From: Streptomyces mutabilis
GTDB taxonomy: Bacteria > Actinomycetota > Actinomycetes > Streptomycetales > Streptomycetaceae
Direction of reading: 5' to 3'
Length of the DNA: 64,000 nucleotides
Assembly: GCF_014649815.1 (NCBI RefSeq)
Contig: NZ_BMTT01000012.1
Span: forward strand, 124,001 to 188,000
In this document: piece after piece, positions 26,371 to 34,874 of the stretch
How positions within the stretch are numbered: the stretch's first letter is position 1
Layout of the letters: every line of letters starts with the position of its first letter
Translations under genes and position numbers: made by a program
The notes under the pieces: model-generated
The model's input: only the letters and a program-made list of their open reading frames with translations
Databases searched by the model: none
Told to the model about the DNA's origin: nothing

Positions 26371-26382
26371 TACCAGTCGGTA
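26371..26382. promoter_or_regulatory. TACC-GGTA operator-like palindrome
   Basis: TACCAGTCGGTA lies between the divergent acylase (start 26329) and acyl-CoA ligase (26470). The ACCGACTGGTA form is common in TetR operators of fatty-acid genes. It is short, so confidence is limited. Confidence 0.35.
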
Positions 26383-26469
26383 TGTGTAGGTGTCAGTGGC
26401 ATGACATGACGGTCTTCGGTGTCACGCACATGACTTGACCCGCCCCGCCCACCGGCCGAGGATCGGGCC

Positions 26470-27975
26470 ATGACGCTGACGCCCGGACACGACAGCACGG
26501 TCGACGGGGTGCTGCGGCGCAGTGCCCGGCGCACTCCGGCCCGCGTCGCGGTGGAGTACCGCGACCGTGCCTGGACGTACGACGAACTCGACACCGCGGT
26601 CTCCCGCGCGGCGAGCGTCCTGCTTGCCGAGGGCCTGTCCCCGGGCGACCGGGTCGGCGCCTACGGGCACAACTCCGACGCCTACCTCATCGCCTTCCTG
26701 GCCTGCGCCCGCGCGGGCCTGGTGCACGTCCCGGTCAACCAGAACCTGACCGGCGACGACCTCGCCTACATCGTCGGCCAGTCCGGCAGCGCCCTCGTCC
26801 TCACCGACCCGGACCTGGCGGCGAGGCTCCCACGGGGCGTGCGCACACTGCCCCTGCGCGACGCCGACGGCTCACTGCTCGCCCGGCTGGCCGAGGCGCC
26901 CCCGTACGACGGCCCCGAGCCGGGCGGCGAGGATCTGGTGCAGCTCCTCTACACCTCGGGAACCACCGCCCTGCCCAAGGGCGCGATGATGACCCACCGG
27001 GCGCTGGTGCACGAGTACCTGAGCGCCATCACCGCCCTCGACCTGCGCGTCGGCGACCGCCCCGTGCACGCCCTGCCGCTCTACCACTCGGCGCAGATGC
27101 ACGTCTTCCTGCTGCCCTACCTCGCCGTCGGGGCGACGAACATCGTCCTCGACGCACCCGACGGCGACCGCCTCCTCGACCTCATCGAGGCCGGCCGCGC
27201 CGACAGCCTGTTCGCACCGCCCACCGTGTGGATCGGCCTCGCGAACCGCGCCGACTTCACCACCCGCGACCTCGGCGGCCTGCGCAAGGCCTACTACGGC
27301 GCGTCGATCATGCCCGTCCCCGTCCTGGAGCGACTGCGCGCCCACCTGCCCGAGCTCGCGTTCTTCAACTGCTTCGGCCAGAGCGAGATCGGCCCCCTCG
27401 CCACCGTCCTCGGCCCGGACGAGCACGAGGGCCGCATGGACTCCTGCGGCCGGCCCGTCCTCTTCGTCGAGGCACGGATCGTCGACGAGGGCGGCAAGGA
27501 CGCCCTCGACGGCACCCCCGGCGAAGTCGTCTACCGCTCCCCGCAGTTGTGCCAGGGCTACTGGGACAAACCCGAGGAGACCGAAGCCGCCTTCCGCGAC
27601 GGCTGGTTCCACTCCGGCGACCTCGCCGTACGGGACGCGGACGGCTACTTCACGATCGTCGACCGGGTCAAGGACGTCATCAACTCCGGCGGCGTACTGG
27701 TCGCCTCCCGCCAGGTCGAGGACGCCCTCTACACTCACGAGGCGGTCGCCGAGGCCGCCGTCATCGGCCTGCCCGACGAACGGTGGATCGAGGCGGTCAC
27801 GGCGGTCGTCGTCCCGCGCGGCGACGTGACCGAGCGCGAGCTGATCGCCCACGCCCGCGAGAAGCTCGCCCCGTTCAAGGCACCCAAGCGGGTGCGCTTC
27901 GTGGACGCGCTGCCGCGCAACGCCAGCGGAAAGATCCTCAAGCGGGAGCTGCGCGACCGGTTCACCGCTTCGTGA
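26470..27975 (+). CDS. Acyl-CoA synthetase (AMP-forming)
   Basis: This 501-residue ANL-family enzyme has the P-loop YTSGTTALPKGAMMTH (~160), the A5 motif FFNCFGQSEIG, A7/A8 GWFHSGDLAVRDADGYFTIV and DRVKDVINSGG, and the catalytic Lys in NASGKILKREL near the C-terminus. It would activate a fatty or related carboxylic acid to its CoA thioester in the cytosol. It is divergent from the secreted acylase, and a terminator-like hairpin overlaps its stop codon. Substrate length cannot be read. Confidence 0.9.
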   Translation: MTLTPGHDSTVDGVLRRSARRTPARVAVEYRDRAWTYDELDTAVSRAASVLLAEGLSPGDRVGAYGHNSDAYLIAFLACARAGLVHVPVNQNLTGDDLAYIVGQSGSALVLTDPDLAARLPRGVRTLPLRDADGSLLARLAEAPPYDGPEPGGEDLVQLLYTSGTTALPKGAMMTHRALVHEYLSAITALDLRVGDRPVHALPLYHSAQMHVFLLPYLAVGATNIVLDAPDGDRLLDLIEAGRADSLFAPPTVWIGLANRADFTTRDLGGLRKAYYGASIMPVPVLERLRAHLPELAFFNCFGQSEIGPLATVLGPDEHEGRMDSCGRPVLFVEARIVDEGGKDALDGTPGEVVYRSPQLCQGYWDKPEETEAAFRDGWFHSGDLAVRDADGYFTIVDRVKDVINSGGVLVASRQVEDALYTHEAVAEAAVIGLPDERWIEAVTAVVVPRGDVTERELIAHAREKLAPFKAPKRVRFVDALPRNASGKILKRELRDRFTAS

Positions 27976-28004
27976 CCCGGCAATCGCGTTGCGACGCCGG
28001 TCAC
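27972..28004 (+). terminator. Hairpin overlapping the ligase stop codon
   Basis: GTGACC-CGGC pairs with GCCGGTCAC, and an inner TCGC/GCGA extends the stem around GTT. It begins at the TGA of the ligase gene. Confidence 0.4.
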
Positions 28005-28012
28005 CCGCGTCG

Positions 28013-28386
28013 ATGACCGGCGCCATACCGACCCTCACCGCGAACGACGGGACCGAACTCGCCTGCCACGTCAGGGGCGACGGCCCGCCGTTGGTCGTCC
28101 TGCCGGGCGGCCCCATGCGGGCCTTCGCCTACGCACTGTCGGCCCACCGCACCCTCGACCTGCTCGCCCCGCCCGCCACCCGCACCGCTTCGGCCGGCCT
28201 CGCCGCCCCGGTCCTCGTCCTCGCCTGCGCGCTCCACGGAGGCCCCCGCCCGCCCTCGCCCGCCGCTGCGCCGACGCCTTCCCGCGCGCCGAGGCGGTCG
28301 TCCAGCCCGGCGCCGGGCACTGTGCGTGGCTGGACGACCCTCGTTGGTTCGTACGGCGTGTCGCCGCTCTCCTCGGACAGGGCTGA
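28013..28386 (+). pseudogene. Alpha/beta hydrolase with internal deletion and frameshift
   Basis: From ATG 28013 the frame reads a hydrolase N-terminus (LTANDGTELACHVRGDGPPL, VVLPGGPMR). It then jumps to a late-core fragment (GLAAPVLVLA) and, in another frame, to the family C-terminus (CADAFPRAEAVVQPGAGHCA, WLDDPRWFVRRVAALLGQG, stop 28384-28386). The GxSxG nucleophile region and the acid are missing; the catalytic His (GAGH) remains. Normal length is ~260 residues, and here ~125 codons span two frames. The remainder of the gap to 28526 holds no gene. Confidence 0.7.
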
Positions 28387-28526
28387 GGCCACCGGATGAC
28401 GATCACCGTGCGGGGCCCGTGGCAACCGCCGAACCGATCTCCGGGAAGGCCCCCCGCGTGGCCTGTCGGTGGTCGGAACCGATCGCTAGGCTGACCGCGG
28501 ACGACGACATCGGGAGGAGCACGGAC

Positions 28527-28769
28527 GTGGCCGAGAGCACCACCCACCAGCGCCCGCTCATGGGCTGGGACAAGCCGGAGCTGGACCTCAGCAACGCGCA
28601 GTGGCAGTCCAGCAGCCGAGGCCTGGGGGATGTCCAGATCGCCTTCGTCGACGGGTTCATCGCCATGCGCAACAGCGGCAGCCCGGAAAGCCCCTCCCTG
28701 ATCTTCACCCCCGCGGAATGGGGCGCGTTCGTGTCGGGGGCACGCGAAGGGGAGTTCGACCTCACCTGA
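28527..28769 (+). CDS. DUF397 protein
   Basis: This 80-residue protein starts at GTG 28527 after GGGAGGAG. It has the DUF397 pattern: VQIAFVDGFIAMRNSGSPES, then LIFTPAEWGAFVSGAREGEF. DUF397 genes usually sit beside an XRE-type (WhiJ-like) regulator and act as its partner or antagonist. None is adjacent here, so this is an orphan copy. It follows the hydrolase remnant. Confidence 0.85.
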   Translation: MAESTTHQRPLMGWDKPELDLSNAQWQSSSRGLGDVQIAFVDGFIAMRNSGSPESPSLIFTPAEWGAFVSGAREGEFDLT

Positions 28770-28854
28770 GCCGCCGGAAGCTGGGCCGACCGGCCGAACC
28801 GGGGTGTTCCCTCCGTCCACGGGGGGAAGTCGGTCCTGCGGAGGTGAGGCACCC

Positions 28855-29760
28855 ATGAGCACCCTGCCGGTCATCGCGGCGGTCGACGGATCGGACGACA
28901 GCCTGCGCGCCCTGGACTGGGCGCTGGAGGCCGCCCACCGGCGCGAAGCACCCCTGCGGGTGGTGCACGTACGCCAGTACGCCTCCTGGGCCCAGACCGA
29001 CGTCCTGGTCGCGGGCCCGCCGGACACCGGCGACAACCCGGTACTCGACCGGGCCCGCGGGCACCTGGCGGGGCGGTCCTACGCGGTCTCCACGGAGTAC
29101 GTCGGCATGGAGGGCGTGCCGGGTGCCGTACTGCCGGAACTCGGAGCCGACGCCCAACTGCTCGTGCTCGGCTCCCGGGGCCGGGGCGGCTTCGCCAGTC
29201 TGCTGCTCGGCTCCAACGGAATGGCCGCGGCCCGCGATGCCGAGTGCCCCGTCGTCGTGGTGCCGCGCCCCGGCCGCGAGGCCAACGGCGAGACCTCGGA
29301 CGAGCCCGGCGCCCGGGTGGTCGTCGGCCTTCACGTGGACAGTCCCGACGACGCCACCCTGTCCTTCGCCTTCGCCGAGGCCGCCCGGCTGGGCGCCCGC
29401 CTCCAGGTGGTCGCCGCCTACCCGTGGCCCGTTCACACCTGGGCCGCGGCGGGGCAGATGATGCCGTTGGTGATCGACGAGGTCTCCGTCGAGAGCGAGA
29501 CCCGCGTACTGGCGGACGGTCACCTGGCCCCGTACCGGGGGCGCCACCCCGACGTCCGGGCCGACTCGCACGTCCTGCCCGGCGACGCCGCCGGACACCT
29601 GGTCGCCGCCTCGCGCGACGCCGCCCTGGTCGTCGTCGGCCGACACCGCCGGCGCCTGCTGGCTCCCGCCCGCATGATGGGCTCCGTCGCCCACGCTGTC
29701 CTGCTGCACGCGGCCGCCCCGGTCGCGGTCGTACCGCCGGCCCCGCCGGACGAGGGCTGA
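28855..29760 (+). CDS. Universal stress protein, two USP domains
   Basis: This 301-residue protein has two tandem UspA domains. Domain 1 starts VIAAVDGSDDSLRALDWALE and has the ATP-binding LGSRGRGGFASLLLGSNGMA. Domain 2 starts VVVGLHVDSPDDATLSFAFA and ends with VVGRHRRRLLAPARMMGSVA, a weaker nucleotide motif. ATG 28855 is preceded by GGAGGTGA. It is cytosolic and likely tied to stress or dormancy. Confidence 0.92.
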   Translation: MSTLPVIAAVDGSDDSLRALDWALEAAHRREAPLRVVHVRQYASWAQTDVLVAGPPDTGDNPVLDRARGHLAGRSYAVSTEYVGMEGVPGAVLPELGADAQLLVLGSRGRGGFASLLLGSNGMAAARDAECPVVVVPRPGREANGETSDEPGARVVVGLHVDSPDDATLSFAFAEAARLGARLQVVAAYPWPVHTWAAAGQMMPLVIDEVSVESETRVLADGHLAPYRGRHPDVRADSHVLPGDAAGHLVAASRDAALVVVGRHRRRLLAPARMMGSVAHAVLLHAAAPVAVVPPAPPDEG

Positions 29761-30054
29761 GGGACGCGGGGCGACGGGCCCGAGCGCGGAACGCCCGCCC
29801 CATGTCCGGGAAGTGTTCGCCGCGCGGGCGATCGCGGCGGTGGCTCCACCGGACGGTGCGAGGGGTCGAACCGGACGGGCGCCGGTCGGATCGTCGCTCG
29901 CCGCGTACGAGTCCGCGCCGCCAGGGGGGACCGGTGCCGTCGTGCTCGCCGCCCGGGGAGAAGGACTGGACCGACGAGTGGCCGGCACCGGTCCCGTCGC
30001 GAGGCGTGACGCACCCCGGCCGCCGGGCCGGGCCGCCTGCCTATCATCGGCCCC

Positions 30055-30654
30055 ATGCAGCAGGACTCCACCAGCAAGGACAGCCGGATCGCCCTCGACC
30101 TCGCGCTGACCGTCCGGCACGACGGACACGGCGGGGTCGCCGACGACCTGGCCGACCTCGCCGGGCTCGGCGCCTGGCTCCGCGCGCACCCCGGCACCGT
30201 GCCGGACACCGAGCGGTACCGCGCCGACGAGCCGGACCTGGCCGCCGTCCGCGCGGTGCGTGCCGCGGCCCGAGCCCTCTTCGCCCGCGCCGTGCGACCC
30301 GGTGAACCGAGCCCCGCGGACGCAGCCCGGCTGCTGCCCGTTCCCGAGGCCCTGCGGTGTCTCAACCAGGCAGCCGCGCGCACGCCGACCGTCCCCGTGC
30401 TGGACTGGGCCGATGCCGGTCCCGTGCTGCGCAGGGAGCCCGCCGACGACCGGGCCGACCTCGCCGCGGCGCTCGCCCACGCCGTGATCGGCTTCCTCGC
30501 GGGCCCTGACCGGCCACGGCTGCGGGCCTGCCACGCACCGCGCTGCGTGCGCTACTTCCTCAAGGAGCACCCGCGCCAGGAGTGGTGCAAGCCGTCCTGC
30601 GGCAACCGGGCCCGGGTGGCCCGCCACCACGAACGGCAGAAGCGGACCGCGTAG
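30055..30654 (+). CDS. CGNR zinc-finger / ABATE-domain regulator
   Basis: This 199-residue protein has an N-terminal ABATE region (~1-140) and a C-terminal CGNR zinc finger: CHAPRCVRYFLKEHPRQEWC then KPSCGNRARVARHHER. Such proteins are probable DNA-binding stress regulators of actinobacteria. The 294 bases upstream (29761-30054) contain no recognisable gene. Confidence 0.88.
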   Translation: MQQDSTSKDSRIALDLALTVRHDGHGGVADDLADLAGLGAWLRAHPGTVPDTERYRADEPDLAAVRAVRAAARALFARAVRPGEPSPADAARLLPVPEALRCLNQAAARTPTVPVLDWADAGPVLRREPADDRADLAAALAHAVIGFLAGPDRPRLRACHAPRCVRYFLKEHPRQEWCKPSCGNRARVARHHERQKRTA

Positions 30655-30711
30655 CTTGGCCGGACACCGCCCGCACGCCGTTCGCGGGCCCGGGCCACGT
30701 ACCATGGCGGC

Positions 30712-31209
30712 ATGTCGTTCCTCCGCCGCCGCAGCGCCACGCCCGCCGGGCCCGACTTCGACGTACTGGCCATGGACCCGGGCGACTGGCCCGGCAATCT
30801 GGGCGCCGGCCTGCTGCCCGCGCCCGACGGCACCTGCCAGGGCGTCTTCCTGCGCTACGACCTGTTCGGCGGCCGCGGCCCCGCGATGATCATCGGCAAT
30901 CTGCCGGAGGGCTCCCCGGCCCGCGAGGTCCCCGAGGGCGAGATCCCCTTCGAGGTGGCCCAGCTGCTGCTGGCCCTGGAGAACGACGAGGAGGTGAAGG
31001 TCGTCGGCGCCGAGGACGTGCCGGTGATGCAGGGCGACAACCTGCTCGTCGTTCGTCGCCTCAAGCTCTCCGAGGGCCGGATCTCCTGCGTGCAGTTCGA
31101 CCGCAGCGACGGCGTCCTGGTGACCATCGCCGCCTGGGACCGCCCCATCACCGACGACCTGTACGCCCTGCTGAAGCCGCTCCCGGCGGAGCTTTTCCAG
31201 CAGGGCTGA
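30712..31209 (+). CDS. Conserved hypothetical protein
   Basis: This 165-residue acidic protein has no signal or membrane segment. Its hydrophobic/acidic pattern (FRYDLFGG-like, EIPFEVAQLLLALENDEEVK, DGVLVTIAAWDRPITDDLY) suggests a single alpha/beta domain, but I recognise no family. ATG 30712 has little Shine-Dalgarno. It converges with the peptidoglycan amidase with an 8-base gap. Confidence 0.75.
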   Translation: MSFLRRRSATPAGPDFDVLAMDPGDWPGNLGAGLLPAPDGTCQGVFLRYDLFGGRGPAMIIGNLPEGSPAREVPEGEIPFEVAQLLLALENDEEVKVVGAEDVPVMQGDNLLVVRRLKLSEGRISCVQFDRSDGVLVTIAAWDRPITDDLYALLKPLPAELFQQG

Positions 31210-31217
31210 CCCGGCGG

Positions 31218-33152
31218 CTACCGCACGGTGGAGAGCGTGACGTCGGCGGCGCGCACGTACCCGACCCGGTGGCCGTACTGGATCTGGTAGTACATGTCCC
31301 GCCCGGTCACCACCCTGTGGGAGGCCTCGTCGAAGGTCACCGCGTAGTAGTACTCGCCGGGCACCTTCTCACCGACCACGTACTCCTGGCCCGCGAGCAC
31401 CCGGTAGGGCAGTGGTGAGACCGCCTGGGCCGGTACGCCCGCCGGGTAGGCCGCCTGCTCGGGGTAAGCGCGGCCGTAGACCGGGACGCTGTCCAGGCCC
31501 TTCCTCGGCGTGATCACCCGGCCCGAGGCGGGGACCGCCGCCGGGCTGTTCTTCGAGTTCCGGAACCAGGCCTTCTGTCCCAGGTACCAGATGGCCGTCC
31601 AGTCGCCCCACCGGTCGGCCACCGCGTACTGCTGGCCCGTGGAGGCCCGGGAGGACAGGTCGTTCACACCGGTCGTCGGGGCGGTACCCAGACCGATGTC
31701 CCGGATCAAGGGCGCGTTCACGTCGTGGTCCGAGTACAGCCGGACCGCGCTGGAACCGTGCGCCGCGCAGGGCTCGCCCCTCGTCTCGCAGCCCGTGTAC
31801 TCCGGGCGGTTGGCGGCGTACTCGGGGCGGATCGTCACCAGGCCGGACCTGCCGCCGGCGGTCGGCTCGAAGGGGCGGCCCAGCAGCTCGAAGTAGTGGC
31901 TCCAGTCCCAGTACGGGCCGGGGTCGGTGTGCATGCCGGGGATCGTCGCGGTGGTCGTGCCGGGGACGTTGTCGTGACCCAGGATGTGCTGCCGGTCCAG
32001 CGGGATGTCGTACTTCTTCGCCAGGTACTTCACCAGCCGCGCCGACGAGCGGTACATCGCCTCCGTGTACCAGGCGTCCGGCTCCGCCAGGAAACCCTCG
32101 TGCTCCAGGCCGATCGACTTCGCGTTGACGTACCAGTTGCCCGCGTGCCAGGCCACGTCCTTTGCCTTCACGTGCTGGGCGATGTGGCCGTCGGTGGAGC
32201 GCAGGGTGTAGTTCCAGGAGACGTAGGTGGGGTCCTGGACCATGTTGAGCACGCCGTTCCAGGCGCCCTCCGTGTCGTGCACGACGATGTACCGGATGCG
32301 CTGGGAGGCCGGCCGGTTCCCCAGGTCGTGGTTGCCGTAGTCGCCGTCGCCGAGCTCCTCGTACGGCGCCGGGATCCACTCGCAGGACACCGACTTCGGG
32401 CACTCGGTGCCGGCGGCCTTAGCGGGCCGCAGACCCGCGCCGTTCAATTGCGAGGCGTCGGGGGCCACGTCGGGGCGGGCCGCCAGGGTGACCCGCTGCC
32501 CGGCGTCCGTGGTCCGCCGCTCGCCCGCGCGGATCACCTCGAACACGTCGTTCGCGTACGCCGCCGCCGTCGTGGAGTCCTCGGCGCCCGAGAAGCGGGC
32601 CACCGCCCCGTACCAGTCCGCCGGGTCCGAACTGAGCGGCTCGCCCAGGTCCCGCTGGGCGGCGGCGAGCAGTGCGGCGCCGCCGGACACGTTCGCCGCC
32701 GGATCGGTGCGCAGCGTCTCCTCGCTCAGACCGGTCAGCTCGGCCGCCCTCGACAGCGTGGTGAGCCGCGCCGGCAGCTCGGCGGGCGGGGAGGCCTCCG
32801 CCTTCGGGTGGAGCGGGGCGCGGGCGTCGTCGCCGCGTGGGTCCTCGGTGCCCTCGCCGTGATGCGTCGCCCCGGCCAGGGCCGTGCGCGCGTCGGTGAG
32901 GTGCAGCGGGCCGTAGCCACCGGTCACGCTCGGCGCGCCGCCGTGTGCGTCCCAGCGCGACTGGAGGTAGGACACGCCGAGCAGGACGCTCTGCGGCACG
33001 TGGTACTCGGCCGCCGCGTCGGCGAACGCCCGCTGCAGGCGGTCCGGGGCGGGCGGCGCGTCCGGCGGCCGGGCGGTGGACGGCGCCGCGCCGAGCAGCG
33101 GCAGCAGCAGGGCCGCGGTGGCCAGGGCGGGCACGACGGGGGAGCGGCGCAA
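31218..33152 (-). CDS. Secreted N-acetylmuramoyl-L-alanine amidase (Ami_2)
   Basis: This 644-residue protein has a signal peptide (~1-27). An N-terminal helical region resembles a lysozyme-like fold (VPQSVLLGVSYLQSRWDAHG). The amidase_2/PGRP domain at ~265-440 has zinc-site motifs YIVVHDTEGAWNG, WHAGNWYVNAKSIGLEHEG and GHDNVPGTTTATIPGMHTDP. The C-terminal ~200 residues hold two SH3-like segments (ATGQQYAVADRWGDWTAIWY, MYYQIQYGHRVGYVRAADVT) that may bind the wall. It would cut the MurNAc-L-Ala bond during wall turnover. Confidence 0.92.
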   Translation of the reverse strand: MRRSPVVPALATAALLLPLLGAAPSTARPPDAPPAPDRLQRAFADAAAEYHVPQSVLLGVSYLQSRWDAHGGAPSVTGGYGPLHLTDARTALAGATHHGEGTEDPRGDDARAPLHPKAEASPPAELPARLTTLSRAAELTGLSEETLRTDPAANVSGGAALLAAAQRDLGEPLSSDPADWYGAVARFSGAEDSTTAAAYANDVFEVIRAGERRTTDAGQRVTLAARPDVAPDASQLNGAGLRPAKAAGTECPKSVSCEWIPAPYEELGDGDYGNHDLGNRPASQRIRYIVVHDTEGAWNGVLNMVQDPTYVSWNYTLRSTDGHIAQHVKAKDVAWHAGNWYVNAKSIGLEHEGFLAEPDAWYTEAMYRSSARLVKYLAKKYDIPLDRQHILGHDNVPGTTTATIPGMHTDPGPYWDWSHYFELLGRPFEPTAGGRSGLVTIRPEYAANRPEYTGCETRGEPCAAHGSSAVRLYSDHDVNAPLIRDIGLGTAPTTGVNDLSSRASTGQQYAVADRWGDWTAIWYLGQKAWFRNSKNSPAAVPASGRVITPRKGLDSVPVYGRAYPEQAAYPAGVPAQAVSPLPYRVLAGQEYVVGEKVPGEYYYAVTFDEASHRVVTGRDMYYQIQYGHRVGYVRAADVTLSTVR

Positions 33153-33393
33153 AGCGGCCTCCTGTGTCGGTCGGACGTGGCGGGGACGTGTCGGAGCGTG
33201 AGCGACGGGACGTGCGGGGCCGGGCGTGGGTCAGTGGTACCCGTCGGTCGGACGATCCGTCAATCATGCCGCCACAGTGGCGATTGCCCACGTCAGCAGG
33301 GGGCCGGGCGAGTTTCGGGGCGGCGGCTCACGGGCCTGCGCGGCGTCAGTGGCGTACACCAATGACCACCCTGAGCGGTCCGGGCACACGAAA

Positions 33394-33429
33394 TCCGCGG
33401 TGCACCCTCGTCGAAGGGCGCACCGCGGA
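33394..33429 (-). terminator. Hairpin after the phosphotransferase gene
   Basis: Arms 33394-33408 and 33415-33429 form a 15-bp stem with one mismatch and a 6-base loop, 16 bases downstream of the minus-strand stop at 33445. Confidence 0.7.
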
Positions 33430-33444
33430 CCGTCGTCCTGTTCC

Positions 33445-34587
33445 TCAGCGCGTGCCGACCGCCGCGCGCACGGCCCTGCGGGCCATCTGGCAGTCGTCGT
33501 GCAGCCGGCGCAGCAGCAGCCGCTGCTCCTCGCCGGACGGCACGGCACCCGGCTGGGCGGGCACCGGCTGCGCCGGAACCGTGTCCTGCATCGAGCGATG
33601 CACGGCCGTCTCGTACGTACGGATCTCCCGGGTGAGCACCAGCATCAGGTTCACCAGGAAGGCGTCCCGTGCCGCGGTGCCGCCCGACTGGGCGATCTGG
33701 CTGATCTGGCGGCGGGCCACCGGCGCGTCGCCGAGGACCGCCCACAGGGTCGCCAGGTCGTAGCCGGGCAGGTACCAGCCCGCGTGCTCCCAGTCCACGA
33801 GCACCGGACCGGCCGGGGACATGAGGATGTTGGACAGCAGCGCGTCACCGTGGCAGAACTGGCCCGTGCCCTGGCGCCCGCCCGCGTGGGCGATGCCGTG
33901 CAGCAGCTTCTGCAGGTCCCCCAGATCCCGGTCGGTGAGCAGCCCCAGCTCGTGGAACCGGGAGATCCGGGCCGCGTAGTCCAGCGGGGCGTCGAAGGTG
34001 CCGGTCGGCGGCCGCCAGGCGTTGAGCCGGCAGACCGCGCCGAGCGCCGCCCTGATGTCCGCCCGGGGCGGAGCCTCCAGCGGGTGCCGCTGGAGCGCCG
34101 CCGACCGTCCCGGCATCCGCTCGATCACCAGCGTGCAGTTGTCCGGGTCCGCCGCGATCAGCCTCGGCACCCGCACCGGGGGGCGATGCCGGACGAACGA
34201 GCGGTATGCCCCTATCTCGTGCCGGATGCGCTCCGCCCACGTGGGGGAGTGGTCCAGTAAACACTTGGCGACCGCGGTGCTGCGCCCGGTCGTGCCGACC
34301 AGGAGCACGGACCGACCGCTGCGGCGCAGCACCTGCACCGGGGAGAACTCCGGGCAGATCCGGTGCACGGAGGCGATGGCCGTGCGCAGTTGCGCGCCCT
34401 GCGGGCCGGACAGGTCGATTCTTCCGCTGAGCGGCTGGGTGCCGGGGCCCGCGCCGCGCCGCGTCTTGCCCGCCCCGAGCACCGGGGCCGCCGGACGCGC
34501 GGGGGCGAGATAGGGGCCACCGCCCGCCGCCGGGCGGGGGTGCAGCGAGCGCTGCGGGGCGGACACGGGGGACGATGCTGCGTACAT
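33445..34587 (-). CDS. Aminoglycoside-phosphotransferase-fold protein with TTA codon
   Basis: This 380-residue APH/choline-kinase-fold protein has the catalytic-loop motif [14 protein letters not shown] and the metal motif [20 protein letters not shown]. An ATP-anchor Lys lies in [10 protein letters not shown]. Codon 110 (34258-34260) is TTA, so translation should depend on the bldA tRNA and on development. Unlike dedicated resistance enzymes it has a long N-terminal extension (~60 residues, Pro-rich). It is divergent from nsdB across 287 bases. Its substrate is unknown; small-molecule or peptide phosphorylation is possible. Confidence 0.85.
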   Translation of the reverse strand: MYAASSPVSAPQRSLHPRPAAGGGPYLAPARPAAPVLGAGKTRRGAGPGTQPLSGRIDLSGPQGAQLRTAIASVHRICPEFSPVQVLRRSGRSVLLVGTTGRSTAVAKCLLDHSPTWAERIRHEIGAYRSFVRHRPPVRVPRLIAADPDNCTLVIERMPGRSAALQRHPLEAPPRADIRAALGAVCRLNAWRPPTGTFDAPLDYAARISRFHELGLLTDRDLGDLQKLLHGIAHAGGRQGTGQFCHGDALLSNILMSPAGPVLVDWEHAGWYLPGYDLATLWAVLGDAPVARRQISQIAQSGGTAARDAFLVNLMLVLTREIRTYETAVHRSMQDTVPAQPVPAQPGAVPSGEEQRLLLRRLHDDCQMARRAVRAAVGTR

Positions 34588-34786
34588 GGGCGAGACAGAT
34601 CCCTTCGTGTGCCTGCTGTGCCTGCCTGAAGAGGTGTGCCCGTCCGTTCAGGAGGCGGGATCCTCTTCCGAAAGCCGTCGCGCTGCCCGACCGGCCGCCT
34701 GGAGCCACCCTGGGGAGTAACCCCGCGGCGACCGGGTCGGGGTGGCGCATTCCTACCTGACACCCCACCGCCCGTGGCACACCATC

Positions 34787-34813
34787 TGGCGCACCCTGGC
34801 GAACGGTGGCGAA
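34787..34813 (+). repeat. Three 10-bp-phased TGGCG(C/A)A direct repeats
   Basis: TGGCGCA, TGGCGAA and TGGCGAA start at 34787, 34797 and 34807, one helical turn apart, 62-88 bases before the nsdB GTG and upstream of the divergent gene. A fourth copy is at 34743. Such phased direct repeats often bind a regulator such as a SARP. Confidence 0.4.
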
Positions 34814-34874
34814 TAGTCACCCGGCCACCCGCACGGGGCTACTGTCAACTCAGCCGAGAACCTGGGGGCTTGAC

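Noticed and set aside
23804-26389. An 861-codon plus-strand frame antisense to the acylase
   Set aside because: It has no recognisable motif; the acylase on the minus strand has all expected catalytic residues.
30055-31209. Toxin-antitoxin or defence role for the CGNR protein and neighbour
   Set aside because: No toxin family, no overlapping pair and no defence genes are visible nearby.
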